Below the pieces are notes generated by a model. The model was not told where the DNA came from. It saw only the letters and a list, made by a program, of their open reading frames with translations, and made no database searches. A stretch of DNA of 64,000 nucleotides from assembly GCA_041655275.1 (NCBI GenBank), contig JBBAFU010000010.1, positions 55,627-119,626 of the forward strand, given 5' to 3'. The position numbers were made by a program, and so were the translations under genes. The stretch's first letter is position 1. Each line of letters begins with the position of its first letter. Of the stretch, positions 19,351 to 28,279 are shown piece by piece. The DNA is from JAJYRX01 sp041655275 (GTDB lineage Bacteria; Pseudomonadota; Gammaproteobacteria; Burkholderiales; Burkholderiaceae_B).

Positions 19351-21036
19351 TCAGAGCGCTTCGCTGGCGTAATCCGCCAGGCGGGAGCGCTCGCCGCGCT
19401 GCAGCGTGATGTGGCCGGCATGCGGCCAGCCCTTGAAGCGGTCCACCACATAGGTCAGCCCCGAGCTGCCTTCGGTCAGATAGGGGGTGTCGATCTGGGC
19501 GATGTTGCCCAGGCAGATGATCTTGGTGCCCGGACCGGCGCGCGTGATCAGCGTCTTCATCTGCTTGGGCGTCAGGTTCTGCGCCTCGTCAATGATGAGG
19601 TACTTGTTCAGGAAAGTACGCCCGCGCATGAAGCTGAGCGACTTGACCTTGATGCGCGAGCGGATCAGTTCCATGCTGGCGGCCGACGGTGCTGCTGTGG
19701 TCTCGCTGCCCGCCACGCCGCCGCGACGCCCCGTTCCCAGGTGCAGGACTTCCAGATTGTCTTCCAGCGCGCCCATCCAGGGCAGCATCTTCTCTTCCTC
19801 GGTGCCGGGCAGATAGCCGATGTCGTCACCAACGGGCACGGTGGCACGCGTGATGATGATCTCGTTGTAGCGCCGGGTCTCGAAAGTCTGGGTGAGGCCG
19901 GCCGCGAGCGCCAGCAGTGTCTTGCCCGTGCCGGCCTGGCCCAGCAGCGAGACGAAGTCGCATTCGGGATTCATGAGCAGATTCAGGGCGAAGTTCTGCT
20001 CGCGGTTTCTGGCCGTGATGCCCCAGACGTTGTTACGCCCCTGGCTATAGTCGCGCAGCGTGGCCAGGACTGCGCTCTTGCCGCTGACTTCGCGCACCTG
20101 GGCGTACAGGGGCACCTCGCCTTCCGCGACGACGAACTGGTTCACCATCAGGTCGGCACAGATCGGGCCGCGAATGCGGTAATACGTGGTGCCCGCCTGT
20201 TGCCAGGTCTCGATGTCCCCGGCGTGGCGACTCCAGAACTGTTCAGGCAGGTTGATGACGCCTTCATAGAGCAGGTCGGAATCATCGATGACATGGTCGT
20301 TCAGATAATCTTCGGCGGACAGCCCCAGTGCCCTGGCCTTCAGGCGGATGTTGATGTCCTTGGAGACCAGCACAACGGGCTGGTCCGCGCCATCGGCATG
20401 CAGGGCGTTCACGATGCCCAGGATAAGGTGATCAGCCTTGCCCGGCGGTAGGGTGATGGGCAGTGTGGTGTCCATGGACCGGGTCTGCAGGAACAGGCGC
20501 CCGCCGGCTTCGATGTTGCCCAGGGCGTTCAGCGGCAGGCCTTCCTCCAGCGTTTCCGCCGCACCCACCAGACCGTCCAGATGACGGCTGACCTGGCGTG
20601 CATTGCGGGCGATTTCCGACATGCCTTTCTTGTGCTGGTCCAGCTCTTCCAGCACGATCATGGGCAGGAAGATATCGTGCTCCTGGAACTTGAACAGGCA
20701 GCTGGAGTCGTGCAGCAGCACGTTGGTGTCGAGCACGAAGCGCTTGCGCTGCGTTGTGGTGCGCGTTTTCTTCGGCCGCGCACGTTCGGCTGCTGCGGGT
20801 GCAGGCGCGGTTTTGCGCGCGGGGGCGGTTTCAGGCACCGGTTCAGCCACGGGTTCGGACACCGCCGGGGCGGATACAGCGGGTGGCGGGATCTCCTTCG
20901 GAGTTTCTTTTTTCGGGCTGCGCGCCCTGGGCGGCTCGGCCGGCTCGGGTGCCGTTGCAGTTGCGGTCGCGGCGTCCTCGAAGTCTTCGGCGGCCAGGCG
21001 ACTGCCCATTCGGCTGGGCATACGGGGCAGGGGCAT
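19351..21036 (-). CDS. PIN-domain PhoH-like ATPase
   Basis: A 561-residue fusion. Residues 1-95 are a low-complexity Ala/Pro/Glu-rich and then basic linker. Residues about 98-230 form a PIN nuclease-like domain starting RKRFVLDTNVLLHD (D103) with EELDQHKKG. The C-terminal 250 residues are a PhoH ATPase with Walker A GQAGTGKT (K372) and YLIIDEAQNLTPKQMKTLITR. PIN-PhoH proteins in other bacteria unwind and cleave RNA; that activity is inferred for this one. GGAG precedes the ATG. It lies 12 nt after the peroxiredoxin gene and 17 nt before pdxA. Confidence 0.92.
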   Translation of the reverse strand: MPLPRMPSRMGSRLAAEDFEDAATATATAPEPAEPPRARSPKKETPKEIPPPAVSAPAVSEPVAEPVPETAPARKTAPAPAAAERARPKKTRTTTQRKRFVLDTNVLLHDSSCLFKFQEHDIFLPMIVLEELDQHKKGMSEIARNARQVSRHLDGLVGAAETLEEGLPLNALGNIEAGGRLFLQTRSMDTTLPITLPPGKADHLILGIVNALHADGADQPVVLVSKDINIRLKARALGLSAEDYLNDHVIDDSDLLYEGVINLPEQFWSRHAGDIETWQQAGTTYYRIRGPICADLMVNQFVVAEGEVPLYAQVREVSGKSAVLATLRDYSQGRNNVWGITARNREQNFALNLLMNPECDFVSLLGQAGTGKTLLALAAGLTQTFETRRYNEIIITRATVPVGDDIGYLPGTEEEKMLPWMGALEDNLEVLHLGTGRRGGVAGSETTAAPSAASMELIRSRIKVKSLSFMRGRTFLNKYLIIDEAQNLTPKQMKTLITRAGPGTKIICLGNIAQIDTPYLTEGSSGLTYVVDRFKGWPHAGHITLQRGERSRLADYASEAL

Positions 21037-21048
21037 GATGGGCTCCGT

Positions 21049-21516
21049 TCAGGAAAGCTGGCGCACGGCCTGCAGCACTTCGTCGACGTGGCCGGGCACC
21101 TTGACCTTGCGCCACTGGCGCCGCAGGCGGCCTTCTCCATCGATCAGGAAAGTGCTGCGCTCTATGCCGCGCACGGGTTTGCCGAACATGGTCTTGTGCT
21201 TCATGACGCCAAACAGATTGCACAGGATTTCTTCAGGGTCGGCGATCAGCGGGTAGGGCAGGTCCAGCTTTTCCCGTACGCGCCTGTGCGAGCCCAGGGT
21301 ATCACGGGAGACGCCGATGATGCGGCAGCCTGCCGCCTCGAACTCGGCGTGGCGTTCACCAAAGTCCCGGGACTCGGTCGTGCAGCCGGGTGTATTGTTG
21401 CGTGGATAGAAGAAGAGCACGGTGGTCTTGCCGCGCAGATCCTGATCTGACACCTCGCCTTGCGTGCCTTGTGCCGTGAAGGCGGGGATGGGCTGATCTT
21501 CGTGCAGACTGCTCAT
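21049..21516 (-). CDS. bcp: Thioredoxin-dependent peroxiredoxin, Bcp/PrxQ type
   Basis: It reduces hydrogen peroxide and organic peroxides in the cytoplasm. The peroxidatic cysteine C45 lies in FYPRNNTPGCTTESRDFG. The resolving cysteine found five residues later in the Escherichia coli protein is replaced (R50), so this is the one-cysteine-helix form; two other cysteines (in AAGCRIIG and ILCNLFG) could act in resolution, which is speculation. The start has AGGAG 8 nt upstream and overlaps the preceding gene as ATGA. Confidence 0.93.
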   Translation of the reverse strand: MSSLHEDQPIPAFTAQGTQGEVSDQDLRGKTTVLFFYPRNNTPGCTTESRDFGERHAEFEAAGCRIIGVSRDTLGSHRRVREKLDLPYPLIADPEEILCNLFGVMKHKTMFGKPVRGIERSTFLIDGEGRLRRQWRKVKVPGHVDEVLQAVRQLS

Positions 21517-21959
21517 TCGTTGATCTCCTGGGGCAGCAGGGCGACAAGTACGCGACGCCCTTCGGCCATGAGTATGTTGTAGGTGCGCGCAGCCGCATGC
21601 GTGGACATGGCTTCGACGCCGATGCCGGCCCGCAGCAGGGGACGCGTGGTTTCGGGCGACAGCAGGTGCTGGCGTGCGCCGGTGCCCACCAGCACGACCT
21701 CGGGGGCGTCATCCGGGCGTTGTGGCGGCGTGTCATCAAGAAAATCCATGGGGCTGGCTGCTGCCTTGTCCAGACCGGTGATGGCCCGCAGCGTTTCGGC
21801 CGTGATGTCATCGACACGGGCCACGGCCCAGGCATGGACTTCGCCTTCGGGCGCAAAGAAGATGGCATGCGCATAGGATTGGCGATTGATCTCTATGCCA
21901 TGCTCATCGTAGCCCGTGACCGTGTTCAGGCCGGGGCTGGAATCAGAGTGCAGTTTCAC
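21513..21959 (-). CDS. Mth938-like domain protein (DUF498)
   Basis: A 148-residue protein of the Mth938/NDUFAF3-like family, recognised by the segments YDEHGIEINRQSYAHAIFF and PEVVLVGTGARQHLLSPE followed by GIGVEAMSTHAAARTYNILMAEGR. Mitochondrial relatives help assemble respiratory complex I; the role in bacteria is not established. It starts with GTG behind a weak GGATGG site and overlaps the peroxiredoxin gene by 4 nt. It is the first gene of a minus-strand run with bcp, the PhoH-like gene and pdxA. Confidence 0.85.
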   Translation of the reverse strand: MKLHSDSSPGLNTVTGYDEHGIEINRQSYAHAIFFAPEGEVHAWAVARVDDITAETLRAITGLDKAAASPMDFLDDTPPQRPDDAPEVVLVGTGARQHLLSPETTRPLLRAGIGVEAMSTHAAARTYNILMAEGRRVLVALLPQEINE

Positions 21960-22030
21960 GTGGCCATCCGTTGCGACAAACGATGCGGAAAACGGCAGGA
22001 AGTCATTGACCTGCCCGCTGTCTATTCTAG

Positions 22031-22053
22031 CAAGCCGGGTTACAAGCCGGGTT
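22031..22053. repeat. Two direct copies of CAAGCCGGGTT
   Basis: Exact 11-bp copies at 22031-22041 and 22043-22053, spaced by 12 bp start to start, lie in the divergent gap between the Mth938-like gene and alaC. The spacing is close to one helical turn, which would suit a regulator binding one face of the DNA. Confidence 0.5.
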
Positions 22054-22077
22054 CGGACTGCCGTGCCCGGGCCGGAC

Positions 22078-22105
22078 TTGTTAAGCGCTTCCCTTGCATT
22101 ACACT
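22078..22105 (+). promoter_or_regulatory. Predicted sigma-70 promoter of alaC-hom-thrC
   Basis: TTGTTA (22078-22083) and TACACT (22100-22105) are separated by 16 nt, about 45 nt before the alaC start codon. The direct repeat at 22031-22053 lies just upstream. Confidence 0.5.
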
Positions 22106-22148
22106 AACGGGTTGCATCTGAGCATACGACCATTACCCGAGAACTGTC

Positions 22149-23336
22149 ATGATCCGATTTCCCCGCATCGAGCGCCTGCCGCCCTACGTGTTCAACATTA
22201 CCGGCGAGCTCAAGATGGCGGCACGCCGCCGCGGCGAAGACATCATCGACATGTCCATGGGCAATCCGGACACGCCCACGCCGCAGCATATCGTCGACAA
22301 GCTCGTTGAGGCGGCCGGCCGTCCCGATACGCACGGCTACTCGGTCTCGCGCGGGATTCCCCGGCTGCGCCGGGCGATCACGCAGTGGTATGCGCGCCGT
22401 TACGATGTTGCGCTGGATCCTGAAACCGAGGCCATCGTCACCATAGGATCCAAGGAGGGCCTGGCCCACCTCATGCTGGCGACGCTGGAACGCGGCGACA
22501 CGGTGCTGGTGCCCAATCCCAGCTACCCCATCCATATCTACGGCGCCGTCATTGCCGGTGCCGGTATCCGTGCCGTACCCATGGTGCCGGGCGTGGACTT
22601 CTTCGAGGAAATCGAGCGCGCCGTGCGCGAGAGCTTCCCGCGACCCAAGATGATCATTCTGGGCTTTCCCAGCAATCCCACGGCCCAGTGTGTCGATCTG
22701 GAGTTCTTCGAGCGGGTGGTGGCGCTGGCGCGCGAGCTGGGCATCCTCGTGGTGCACGACCTGGCCTATGCCGACATTGTCTTCGATGGCTACAAGGCGC
22801 CGTCCATCATGCAGGTCGAGGGTGCACGCGAGGTGGCCGTCGAATTCTTCACCATGAGCAAGAGCTACAGCATGGCGGGCTGGCGCATCGGCTTCATGGT
22901 GGGCAATGCCAGCATGGTGAATGCGCTTGCACGCCTGAAGAGCTATCACGACTACGGCAGCTTCACGCCCCTGCAGGTGGCGGCGATTGCCGCGCTCGAA
23001 GGGCCCCAGGACTGTGTGGCCGAAGTGGTGGAGCTGTACCGGCGGCGCCGCGATGTACTGGCGCGCGGCCTGGCCGATCTGGGCTGGCCGGTGGCGCTGC
23101 CCAAGGCCTCCATGTACATCTGGGCGCGCCTGCCCGAGCAGTGGCGCGACATGGGCTCGCTGGAGTTTTCCAAGCGTCTCCTGGCGCAGGCGAAGGTAGC
23201 GGTGTCGCCCGGCATCGGGTTTGGTGAACTGGGCGATGATCACGTACGTTTCGCCCTGATCGAGAACGAGCAGCGTATACGTCAGGCGCTGCGGGGAATC
23301 AAGGAAATGTTTCGCAAGGAAGGGTCAGTGTCATGA
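22149..23336 (+). CDS. alaC: PLP-dependent aminotransferase, AlaC type
   Basis: A fold-type I aminotransferase of 395 residues, most like the glutamate-pyruvate transaminase AlaC that makes alanine. It has MSMGNPDTPTP near residue 35, the aspartate-tyrosine pair VVHDLAYADIVFD and the PLP lysine in TMSKSYSMAGWRIGF (K238). It overlaps hom by 4 nt, making an alaC-hom-thrC operon. Several beta- and gammaproteobacteria keep this order, which supports the assignment; other substrates (aspartate, valine) cannot be excluded. Confidence 0.9.
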   Translation: MIRFPRIERLPPYVFNITGELKMAARRRGEDIIDMSMGNPDTPTPQHIVDKLVEAAGRPDTHGYSVSRGIPRLRRAITQWYARRYDVALDPETEAIVTIGSKEGLAHLMLATLERGDTVLVPNPSYPIHIYGAVIAGAGIRAVPMVPGVDFFEEIERAVRESFPRPKMIILGFPSNPTAQCVDLEFFERVVALARELGILVVHDLAYADIVFDGYKAPSIMQVEGAREVAVEFFTMSKSYSMAGWRIGFMVGNASMVNALARLKSYHDYGSFTPLQVAAIAALEGPQDCVAEVVELYRRRRDVLARGLADLGWPVALPKASMYIWARLPEQWRDMGSLEFSKRLLAQAKVAVSPGIGFGELGDDHVRFALIENEQRIRQALRGIKEMFRKEGSVS

Positions 23337-24637
23337 AGCCGATCAGAATAGGCTTGCTGGGTCTGGGAACGGTAGGGGGCGGCACCTGGCGGGTGCTGCA
23401 GGAGAATGCCCAGGAAATCGCGCGTCGCGCGGGCTGCCACCTGCAGATCACCGCCGTTGCCGTCAGGGATCTGGACAAGGCCCGCACCGTGGTGGGCGAT
23501 GCAGTGCGTCTGACGCAAGACGGCATGAGCGTGGTGCGCGATCCCGAGATCGACATCATCGTCGAGCTGATTGGCGGCGAGGACACCGCGCTCACCCTTA
23601 TGCGCGAGGCCATTGCCCGGGGCAAGCATGTGGTCACGGCCAACAAGGCCCTGCTGGCCAATCACGGCAACGAGATCTTTGCCCAGGCCCAGGAAAAAGG
23701 TGTGATGGTGGCCTTCGAGGCGGCCGTCGCCGGCGGCATTCCCATCATCAAGGCCATACGCGAAGGGCTCACCGCCAACCGCATCCAGTGGCTGGCGGGC
23801 ATTATCAACGGCACCACCAATTTCATCCTGAGCGAGATGCGCCAGCGCGGCCTGCCGTTTGCGGATGTGCTCAAGGAAGCCCAGGCGCTGGGGTATGCCG
23901 AAGCCGACCCGACTTTCGATGTCGAAGGCGTGGATGCCGCGCACAAGCTGTCCCTGCTTGCCGCGCTCGCCTTCGGCATTCCCGTGCAGTTCGACAAGGT
24001 GCACACCGAGGGTATTGCAGGTCTGGCCTCCGAAGACATCGCCCATGCCGAGCGCCTGGGCTATCGCATCAAGCTGCTGGGTATCGCGCGCCACACCGAT
24101 GACGGTATAGAGCTGCGCGTACATCCCACGCTCGTGCCTGTCGATTGTCTGCTGTCCAGCGTCGAAGGCGCCATGAATGCCGTGCTTGTGCACGGTGATG
24201 TCGTCGGGCCGACACTCTATTACGGTCAGGGCGCGGGTGATCTGCCCACGGCGTCGGCCGTTGTGGCCGATCTGGTCGATGTCGCCCGGCTGATGACCGC
24301 CGACCCCGACCATCGCGTACCCTATCTGGCCTTCCAGCCCCATGCCCTGTCGGCCGTGCCGGTGCTGCCCATGGCCCAGGTCGAATCGGCCTATTACCTG
24401 CGCCTGCGCGTGCATGATCGTCCGGGTGTGCTTTCCGACATTGCGCGCATTCTTGCCGATGCCGGCATTTCCATCGGTTCCATGTTCCAGGAGCCGCATG
24501 GCGATGAGCAGGCCGACATCATCTTCCTTACCCACCGTGCACGCGAAGGCGATGTGGATACGGCCATCACGCGCATCCGTGCCCTGCCTTTCGTGCTGTC
24601 CGACGTGACCCGTCTGCGAGTCGAGAATCTCACATGA
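23333..24637 (+). CDS. hom: Homoserine dehydrogenase
   Basis: Hom reduces aspartate semialdehyde to homoserine, the branch point to threonine and methionine. The 434-residue protein has an NAD(P) Rossmann domain beginning IGLLGLGTVGGGTWRVL, the catalytic region GIINGTTNFILSEM and a C-terminal ACT domain (about 350-430) for threonine feedback. AAGGAAGGG precedes the start. It overlaps alaC and thrC by 4 nt each. Confidence 0.97.
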   Translation: MKPIRIGLLGLGTVGGGTWRVLQENAQEIARRAGCHLQITAVAVRDLDKARTVVGDAVRLTQDGMSVVRDPEIDIIVELIGGEDTALTLMREAIARGKHVVTANKALLANHGNEIFAQAQEKGVMVAFEAAVAGGIPIIKAIREGLTANRIQWLAGIINGTTNFILSEMRQRGLPFADVLKEAQALGYAEADPTFDVEGVDAAHKLSLLAALAFGIPVQFDKVHTEGIAGLASEDIAHAERLGYRIKLLGIARHTDDGIELRVHPTLVPVDCLLSSVEGAMNAVLVHGDVVGPTLYYGQGAGDLPTASAVVADLVDVARLMTADPDHRVPYLAFQPHALSAVPVLPMAQVESAYYLRLRVHDRPGVLSDIARILADAGISIGSMFQEPHGDEQADIIFLTHRAREGDVDTAITRIRALPFVLSDVTRLRVENLT

Positions 24638-26037
24638 TGTATCAGTCCACCCGCGGCGGCATGGCCCCGCAGCCCTTTTCCAGCATCCTGCTCGAAGGCC
24701 TGGCGCCCGATGGCGGCCTCACTGTGCCCGTCAGCCTGCCGCGTGTGGATGCGGCCACGCTGCAGGCCTGGCGCAGCCTGGACTATCCCGCACTGGCGCA
24801 TGCCATCCTGCGCCTGTTCATCGACGATATTCCCGAGCCCGTGCTGCGCCGCCTGACGGCCAACGCCTACAGCACGGAACTGTTCGACAGTGCCGACATC
24901 GTGCCGGTCAAACCCCTGGATGGCGGTCTGAGCCTGCTGGGCCTGTCGCAGGGCCCCACGCTGGCCTTCAAGGACATTGCCATGCAGTTCCTCGGCCAGG
25001 CCTTCGAGCATGTGCTCGCCGAGCGTGGCACGCATGTCAATATCCTGGGTGCCACATCGGGCGACACGGGTTCGGCGGCCGAATATGCGCTGCGTGGCAA
25101 GAAGGGTGTGCAGGTGTTCATGCTCTCGCCCAAAGGCCGCATGAGCGCCTTCCAGCGCGCGCAGATGTATTCCCTGCAGGACGAGAACATCCATAACATC
25201 GTCATCGACGGCGTTTTCGATGATTGTCAGGACATGGTCAAGACCCTGTCCGCCGACCTGGCTTTCAAGTCCGCCCATCATCTGGGCGCGGTCAACTCCA
25301 TCAACTGGGCGCGTATTGCGGCACAGATTGTCTACTACTTCTGGGGCTGGCTGCGCGTCACGCGCGATGCGGGCGACATGGTGTCCTTCGCCGTGCCTTC
25401 GGGGAATTTCGGCAATATTCTTGCCGGCCACTTTGCGCGCGAAATGGGTCTGCCCGTACATCGGCTGGTGCTCGCCACGAACGAAAACAATGTACTCGAG
25501 GAGTTCTTCCGCACCGGTATCTACCGCCCCCGCTCGGCTGCACAGACGCACGCCACTTCCAGTCCCTCCATGGATATCTCGCGGGCGTCCAATTTCGAGC
25601 GTTTCGTCTTCGATCTGCTCGATCGCGATGGCGAGCGCGTGCGTGCCCTGTGGCAGACGCTGGCCGGCGAAGGCCGGTTCGATCTGTCTTCGCTGCAGCC
25701 CGTGCTGTGCGAACGCTACGGCTTTGTTGCGGGTACCAGCACACATGCCGATCGCCTGGCGACGATTGCCGCCGTTCATCAGGCGACGGGCGTGCTCATC
25801 GACCCCCATACGGCAGATGGCGTGAAGGTCGGGCGCGCCCATGTCGAGCCGGGTATTCCGATGCTGGTGCTGGAGACCGCCCTGCCGGCCAAGTTTGCCG
25901 AGACCATACGCGAAGCCGTTGGTATCGAGCCACCCGTGCCCGCACATCTGCAGGATCTGGGGCAGCGCCCTCAGCGCACGGTGGACCTTGGACGGGATAT
26001 CAACCGCGTGCGCGACTACATCGCCGCCAACGCCTGA
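24634..26037 (+). CDS. thrC: Threonine synthase
   Basis: ThrC converts O-phosphohomoserine to threonine with PLP. The 467-residue protein begins YQSTRGG, has the PLP lysine in LAFKDIAMQF (K113) and the phosphate-binding region ATSGDTGSAAEYAL. It has two consecutive ATGs; the first overlaps the hom stop. thrB (homoserine kinase) is not in the window. The 3' end runs 22 nt into the convergent hpnE gene. Confidence 0.97.
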   Translation: MMYQSTRGGMAPQPFSSILLEGLAPDGGLTVPVSLPRVDAATLQAWRSLDYPALAHAILRLFIDDIPEPVLRRLTANAYSTELFDSADIVPVKPLDGGLSLLGLSQGPTLAFKDIAMQFLGQAFEHVLAERGTHVNILGATSGDTGSAAEYALRGKKGVQVFMLSPKGRMSAFQRAQMYSLQDENIHNIVIDGVFDDCQDMVKTLSADLAFKSAHHLGAVNSINWARIAAQIVYYFWGWLRVTRDAGDMVSFAVPSGNFGNILAGHFAREMGLPVHRLVLATNENNVLEEFFRTGIYRPRSAAQTHATSSPSMDISRASNFERFVFDLLDRDGERVRALWQTLAGEGRFDLSSLQPVLCERYGFVAGTSTHADRLATIAAVHQATGVLIDPHTADGVKVGRAHVEPGIPMLVLETALPAKFAETIREAVGIEPPVPAHLQDLGQRPQRTVDLGRDINRVRDYIAANA

Positions 26038-27386
26038 TGCGCACAGCGGGCCGCTGCCTGCCCGCTGCGCACGGCCCCTTCGAGTACCGCCGGCCAGCCG
26101 GTGTCGGTCCAGTCGCCGGCCAGCCACAGCCGCTGCCAGGGTGTGTGCGCCCCCGGCCTGTGCAGGCCGGGCAGGGCGGCGAAGGTGGCCCGCTTTTCCA
26201 CAATCAGCTGACGCGCCGTCACACCCGGCATGGGCGGCAGTCCCTGCGCCTGGGCGCGAATCTGTCTCTGCACGTCATCGAGCAGGCCGTCATGTCCGCG
26301 CTCCAGGGCCTGGGCGGCGTCGCTGATCACCACATGCAACAGGGCGGGCTGCGCCTGTTTCAGGTAATGCGGCGTATGAAATAGCCACTGGCCCCAGGCC
26401 TGTCGGGCGCGATCCTCGCGCAGCATGAGCATGGCGGCGGGCAGGGCCCAGGCGCTATCCAGGGCCAGTGTGGCCGTGGCGATGGGCCGGTGTTCGAAAG
26501 CCGCCAGGGCCGCCGCCAGATCCCGGCCGTCCGGCGCGCCATCGTCCAGGGTGTCAAGCAGTGGTCCCGGCAGGCGCTTCAGCAGACGATGCGCGCTGTG
26601 CGGGCCACAGGCCAGGATGGCGCCATCATATGTTTCCCCTTCGATGACGACTTGGCCGTCCGGCGTCAGGGCCAGGTCGCGGATGACGCGGTGGTGGTGG
26701 ACCTTGATGCGGCCTTCAGGGTGTTCGGGCTGCATGCCCGCCACGCGTTCGGGCCACAGGCTGGAGAGATCCACGCGGGGCAGTACCAGCCGGCAGGCGG
26801 GAGCACCCGCGCCCAGGCTGTCGCGCAGCACATTGGCAAACAATTGCGCACAGGCCTGCGCCGGTGGCGTGTTCATGGCGGCCAGGCACAGGGGATGCCA
26901 GAAGCGCTGCTGCGCCCGGGAGCCTTGATGCGTGCCGTCCAGCCAGTCCTGTACGCTGGCGCCCGTTGCCGTACGCCAGCCGGCACGCTGCAGGCGATGC
27001 AGGCTGCGCGCCAGGCGCAGCTTGTCGCCGGCACCGAGGCCGCGCGCGCGCAGCAGGCCGGCGACCAGCTGCCAGGGGTGGGGCAGCGCCGGCAGGCGCA
27101 GGACAAAGCTGCCGTCCAGCGCACACAGCGCCAGTGGCGCCATGTGCAGGGTGTCTTCGGCATCAACGCCCAGACGCGCCATCAGGGCAAGGCATTGTGT
27201 GTAGGCGCCCAGCATCAGATGCTGGCCATTGTCGATGGCGATATCCAGGCGGGGGGCGTGGACGCGGCGGGCGCGTCCGCCGGCAATGGCTGCGGCCTCG
27301 AAGACGTTCACCTCGTGGCCCAGATCGGCCGCCTGCACGGCAGCGGCCAGGCCGGACCAGCCGGCGCCGACCACGGCAAGCTTCAT
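26016..27386 (-). CDS. hpnE: Hydroxysqualene dehydroxylase HpnE
   Basis: HpnE is a flavin-dependent amine-oxidase-fold enzyme that reduces hydroxysqualene to squalene. The 456-residue protein starts MKLAVVGAGWSGLAAAVQA with the FAD-binding GxGxxG at residues 7-12 and ends with the family motif LAGDWTDTGWPAVLEGAVRSG. The start was placed at the dinucleotide-binding strand; upstream in-frame sequence belongs to hpnD. It overlaps hpnD by 4 nt and thrC by 22 nt tail to tail. Confidence 0.94.
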   Translation of the reverse strand: MKLAVVGAGWSGLAAAVQAADLGHEVNVFEAAAIAGGRARRVHAPRLDIAIDNGQHLMLGAYTQCLALMARLGVDAEDTLHMAPLALCALDGSFVLRLPALPHPWQLVAGLLRARGLGAGDKLRLARSLHRLQRAGWRTATGASVQDWLDGTHQGSRAQQRFWHPLCLAAMNTPPAQACAQLFANVLRDSLGAGAPACRLVLPRVDLSSLWPERVAGMQPEHPEGRIKVHHHRVIRDLALTPDGQVVIEGETYDGAILACGPHSAHRLLKRLPGPLLDTLDDGAPDGRDLAAALAAFEHRPIATATLALDSAWALPAAMLMLREDRARQAWGQWLFHTPHYLKQAQPALLHVVISDAAQALERGHDGLLDDVQRQIRAQAQGLPPMPGVTARQLIVEKRATFAALPGLHRPGAHTPWQRLWLAGDWTDTGWPAVLEGAVRSGQAAARCAHQALAAM

Positions 27387-28255
27387 GGCGTGTGCGACAG
27401 GCGCTGCACCAGGCCGCGCCCGCCGCCAACCCAGGTCTTCCAGGCAAGCCAGAACTTGCGTATCGGCGTGAGCGCGATGCGCTGCTCCAGCACCTGCCAT
27501 CCATCGCGTTCGATTTCATCGAGCAGGGCATGGTAGATGGCGGCCATGAGCAGCCCGGGGCGCTGGGCGCGCCGGTCGGCTTCCGGCAGGGCCTGCATGG
27601 CTTCGCGATAGCATTCGCGCGCACGTTCGGCCTGGAATTGCATGAGCGCCGCAAAACGCGTCGAAGACTGCAGGTCGAGGATTTCGTCGATGCTGACTTC
27701 GAAGCGCTCCAGGTCTTCCCGGGGAAGATAGATGCGCCCGCGGCGTGCGTCATCACCCACATCACGGATGATATTGGTCAGCTGGAAGGCCAGGCCCAGC
27801 CTGTCGGCATACACCAGGGTTTCCTCCTGCGTATAGCCGAAGATGCCGGCGGACAGCTCACCGACGACGCCGGCGGCGTGCCAGCAGTATTTCTTCAGGC
27901 TCTCCCAGTCGGCGTACTGGTGCTGGTCCAGGTCCATTTCCATGCCGTCGATGACGGCATGCAGGCGGGCGGCCGTGAGGCCGTAGGGCTGTACATGCGG
28001 GGCGAGTGCCTGCATCACGGGATGGTCCGGCTTCTCCCCGGCAAACAGCTTCTCCACCTGCGTGCGCCACCAGCCGAGCTTGGTGCGCGCCACCGACTCC
28101 TCGCTGACCTCGTCGACAATGTCGTCCACTTCCCGGCAGAAGGCATACAGGGCCGTGATGGCGCGCCGGCGCTCGGGTGGCAGGAACAGGAAGGCATAGT
28201 AGAAGCTGGAGCCGCTTTGCGCGGCCTTGTTCTGGCAGTATTCGTCTGGAGTCAT
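27383..28255 (-). CDS. hpnD: Presqualene diphosphate synthase HpnD
   Basis: HpnD condenses two farnesyl diphosphates to presqualene diphosphate. It is a 290-residue squalene/phytoene synthase family member with the two metal motifs: CREVDDIVDEV (D44, D45, D48) and IIRDVGDDARRGRIYLP. It lies between hpnC (24 nt gap) and hpnE (4-nt overlap), which separates it from a stand-alone phytoene synthase. The start has no good ribosome binding site. Confidence 0.94.
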   Translation of the reverse strand: MTPDEYCQNKAAQSGSSFYYAFLFLPPERRRAITALYAFCREVDDIVDEVSEESVARTKLGWWRTQVEKLFAGEKPDHPVMQALAPHVQPYGLTAARLHAVIDGMEMDLDQHQYADWESLKKYCWHAAGVVGELSAGIFGYTQEETLVYADRLGLAFQLTNIIRDVGDDARRGRIYLPREDLERFEVSIDEILDLQSSTRFAALMQFQAERARECYREAMQALPEADRRAQRPGLLMAAIYHALLDEIERDGWQVLEQRIALTPIRKFWLAWKTWVGGGRGLVQRLSHTP

Positions 28256-28279
28256 GGCATGGTGATGGGCGATTGGCGC

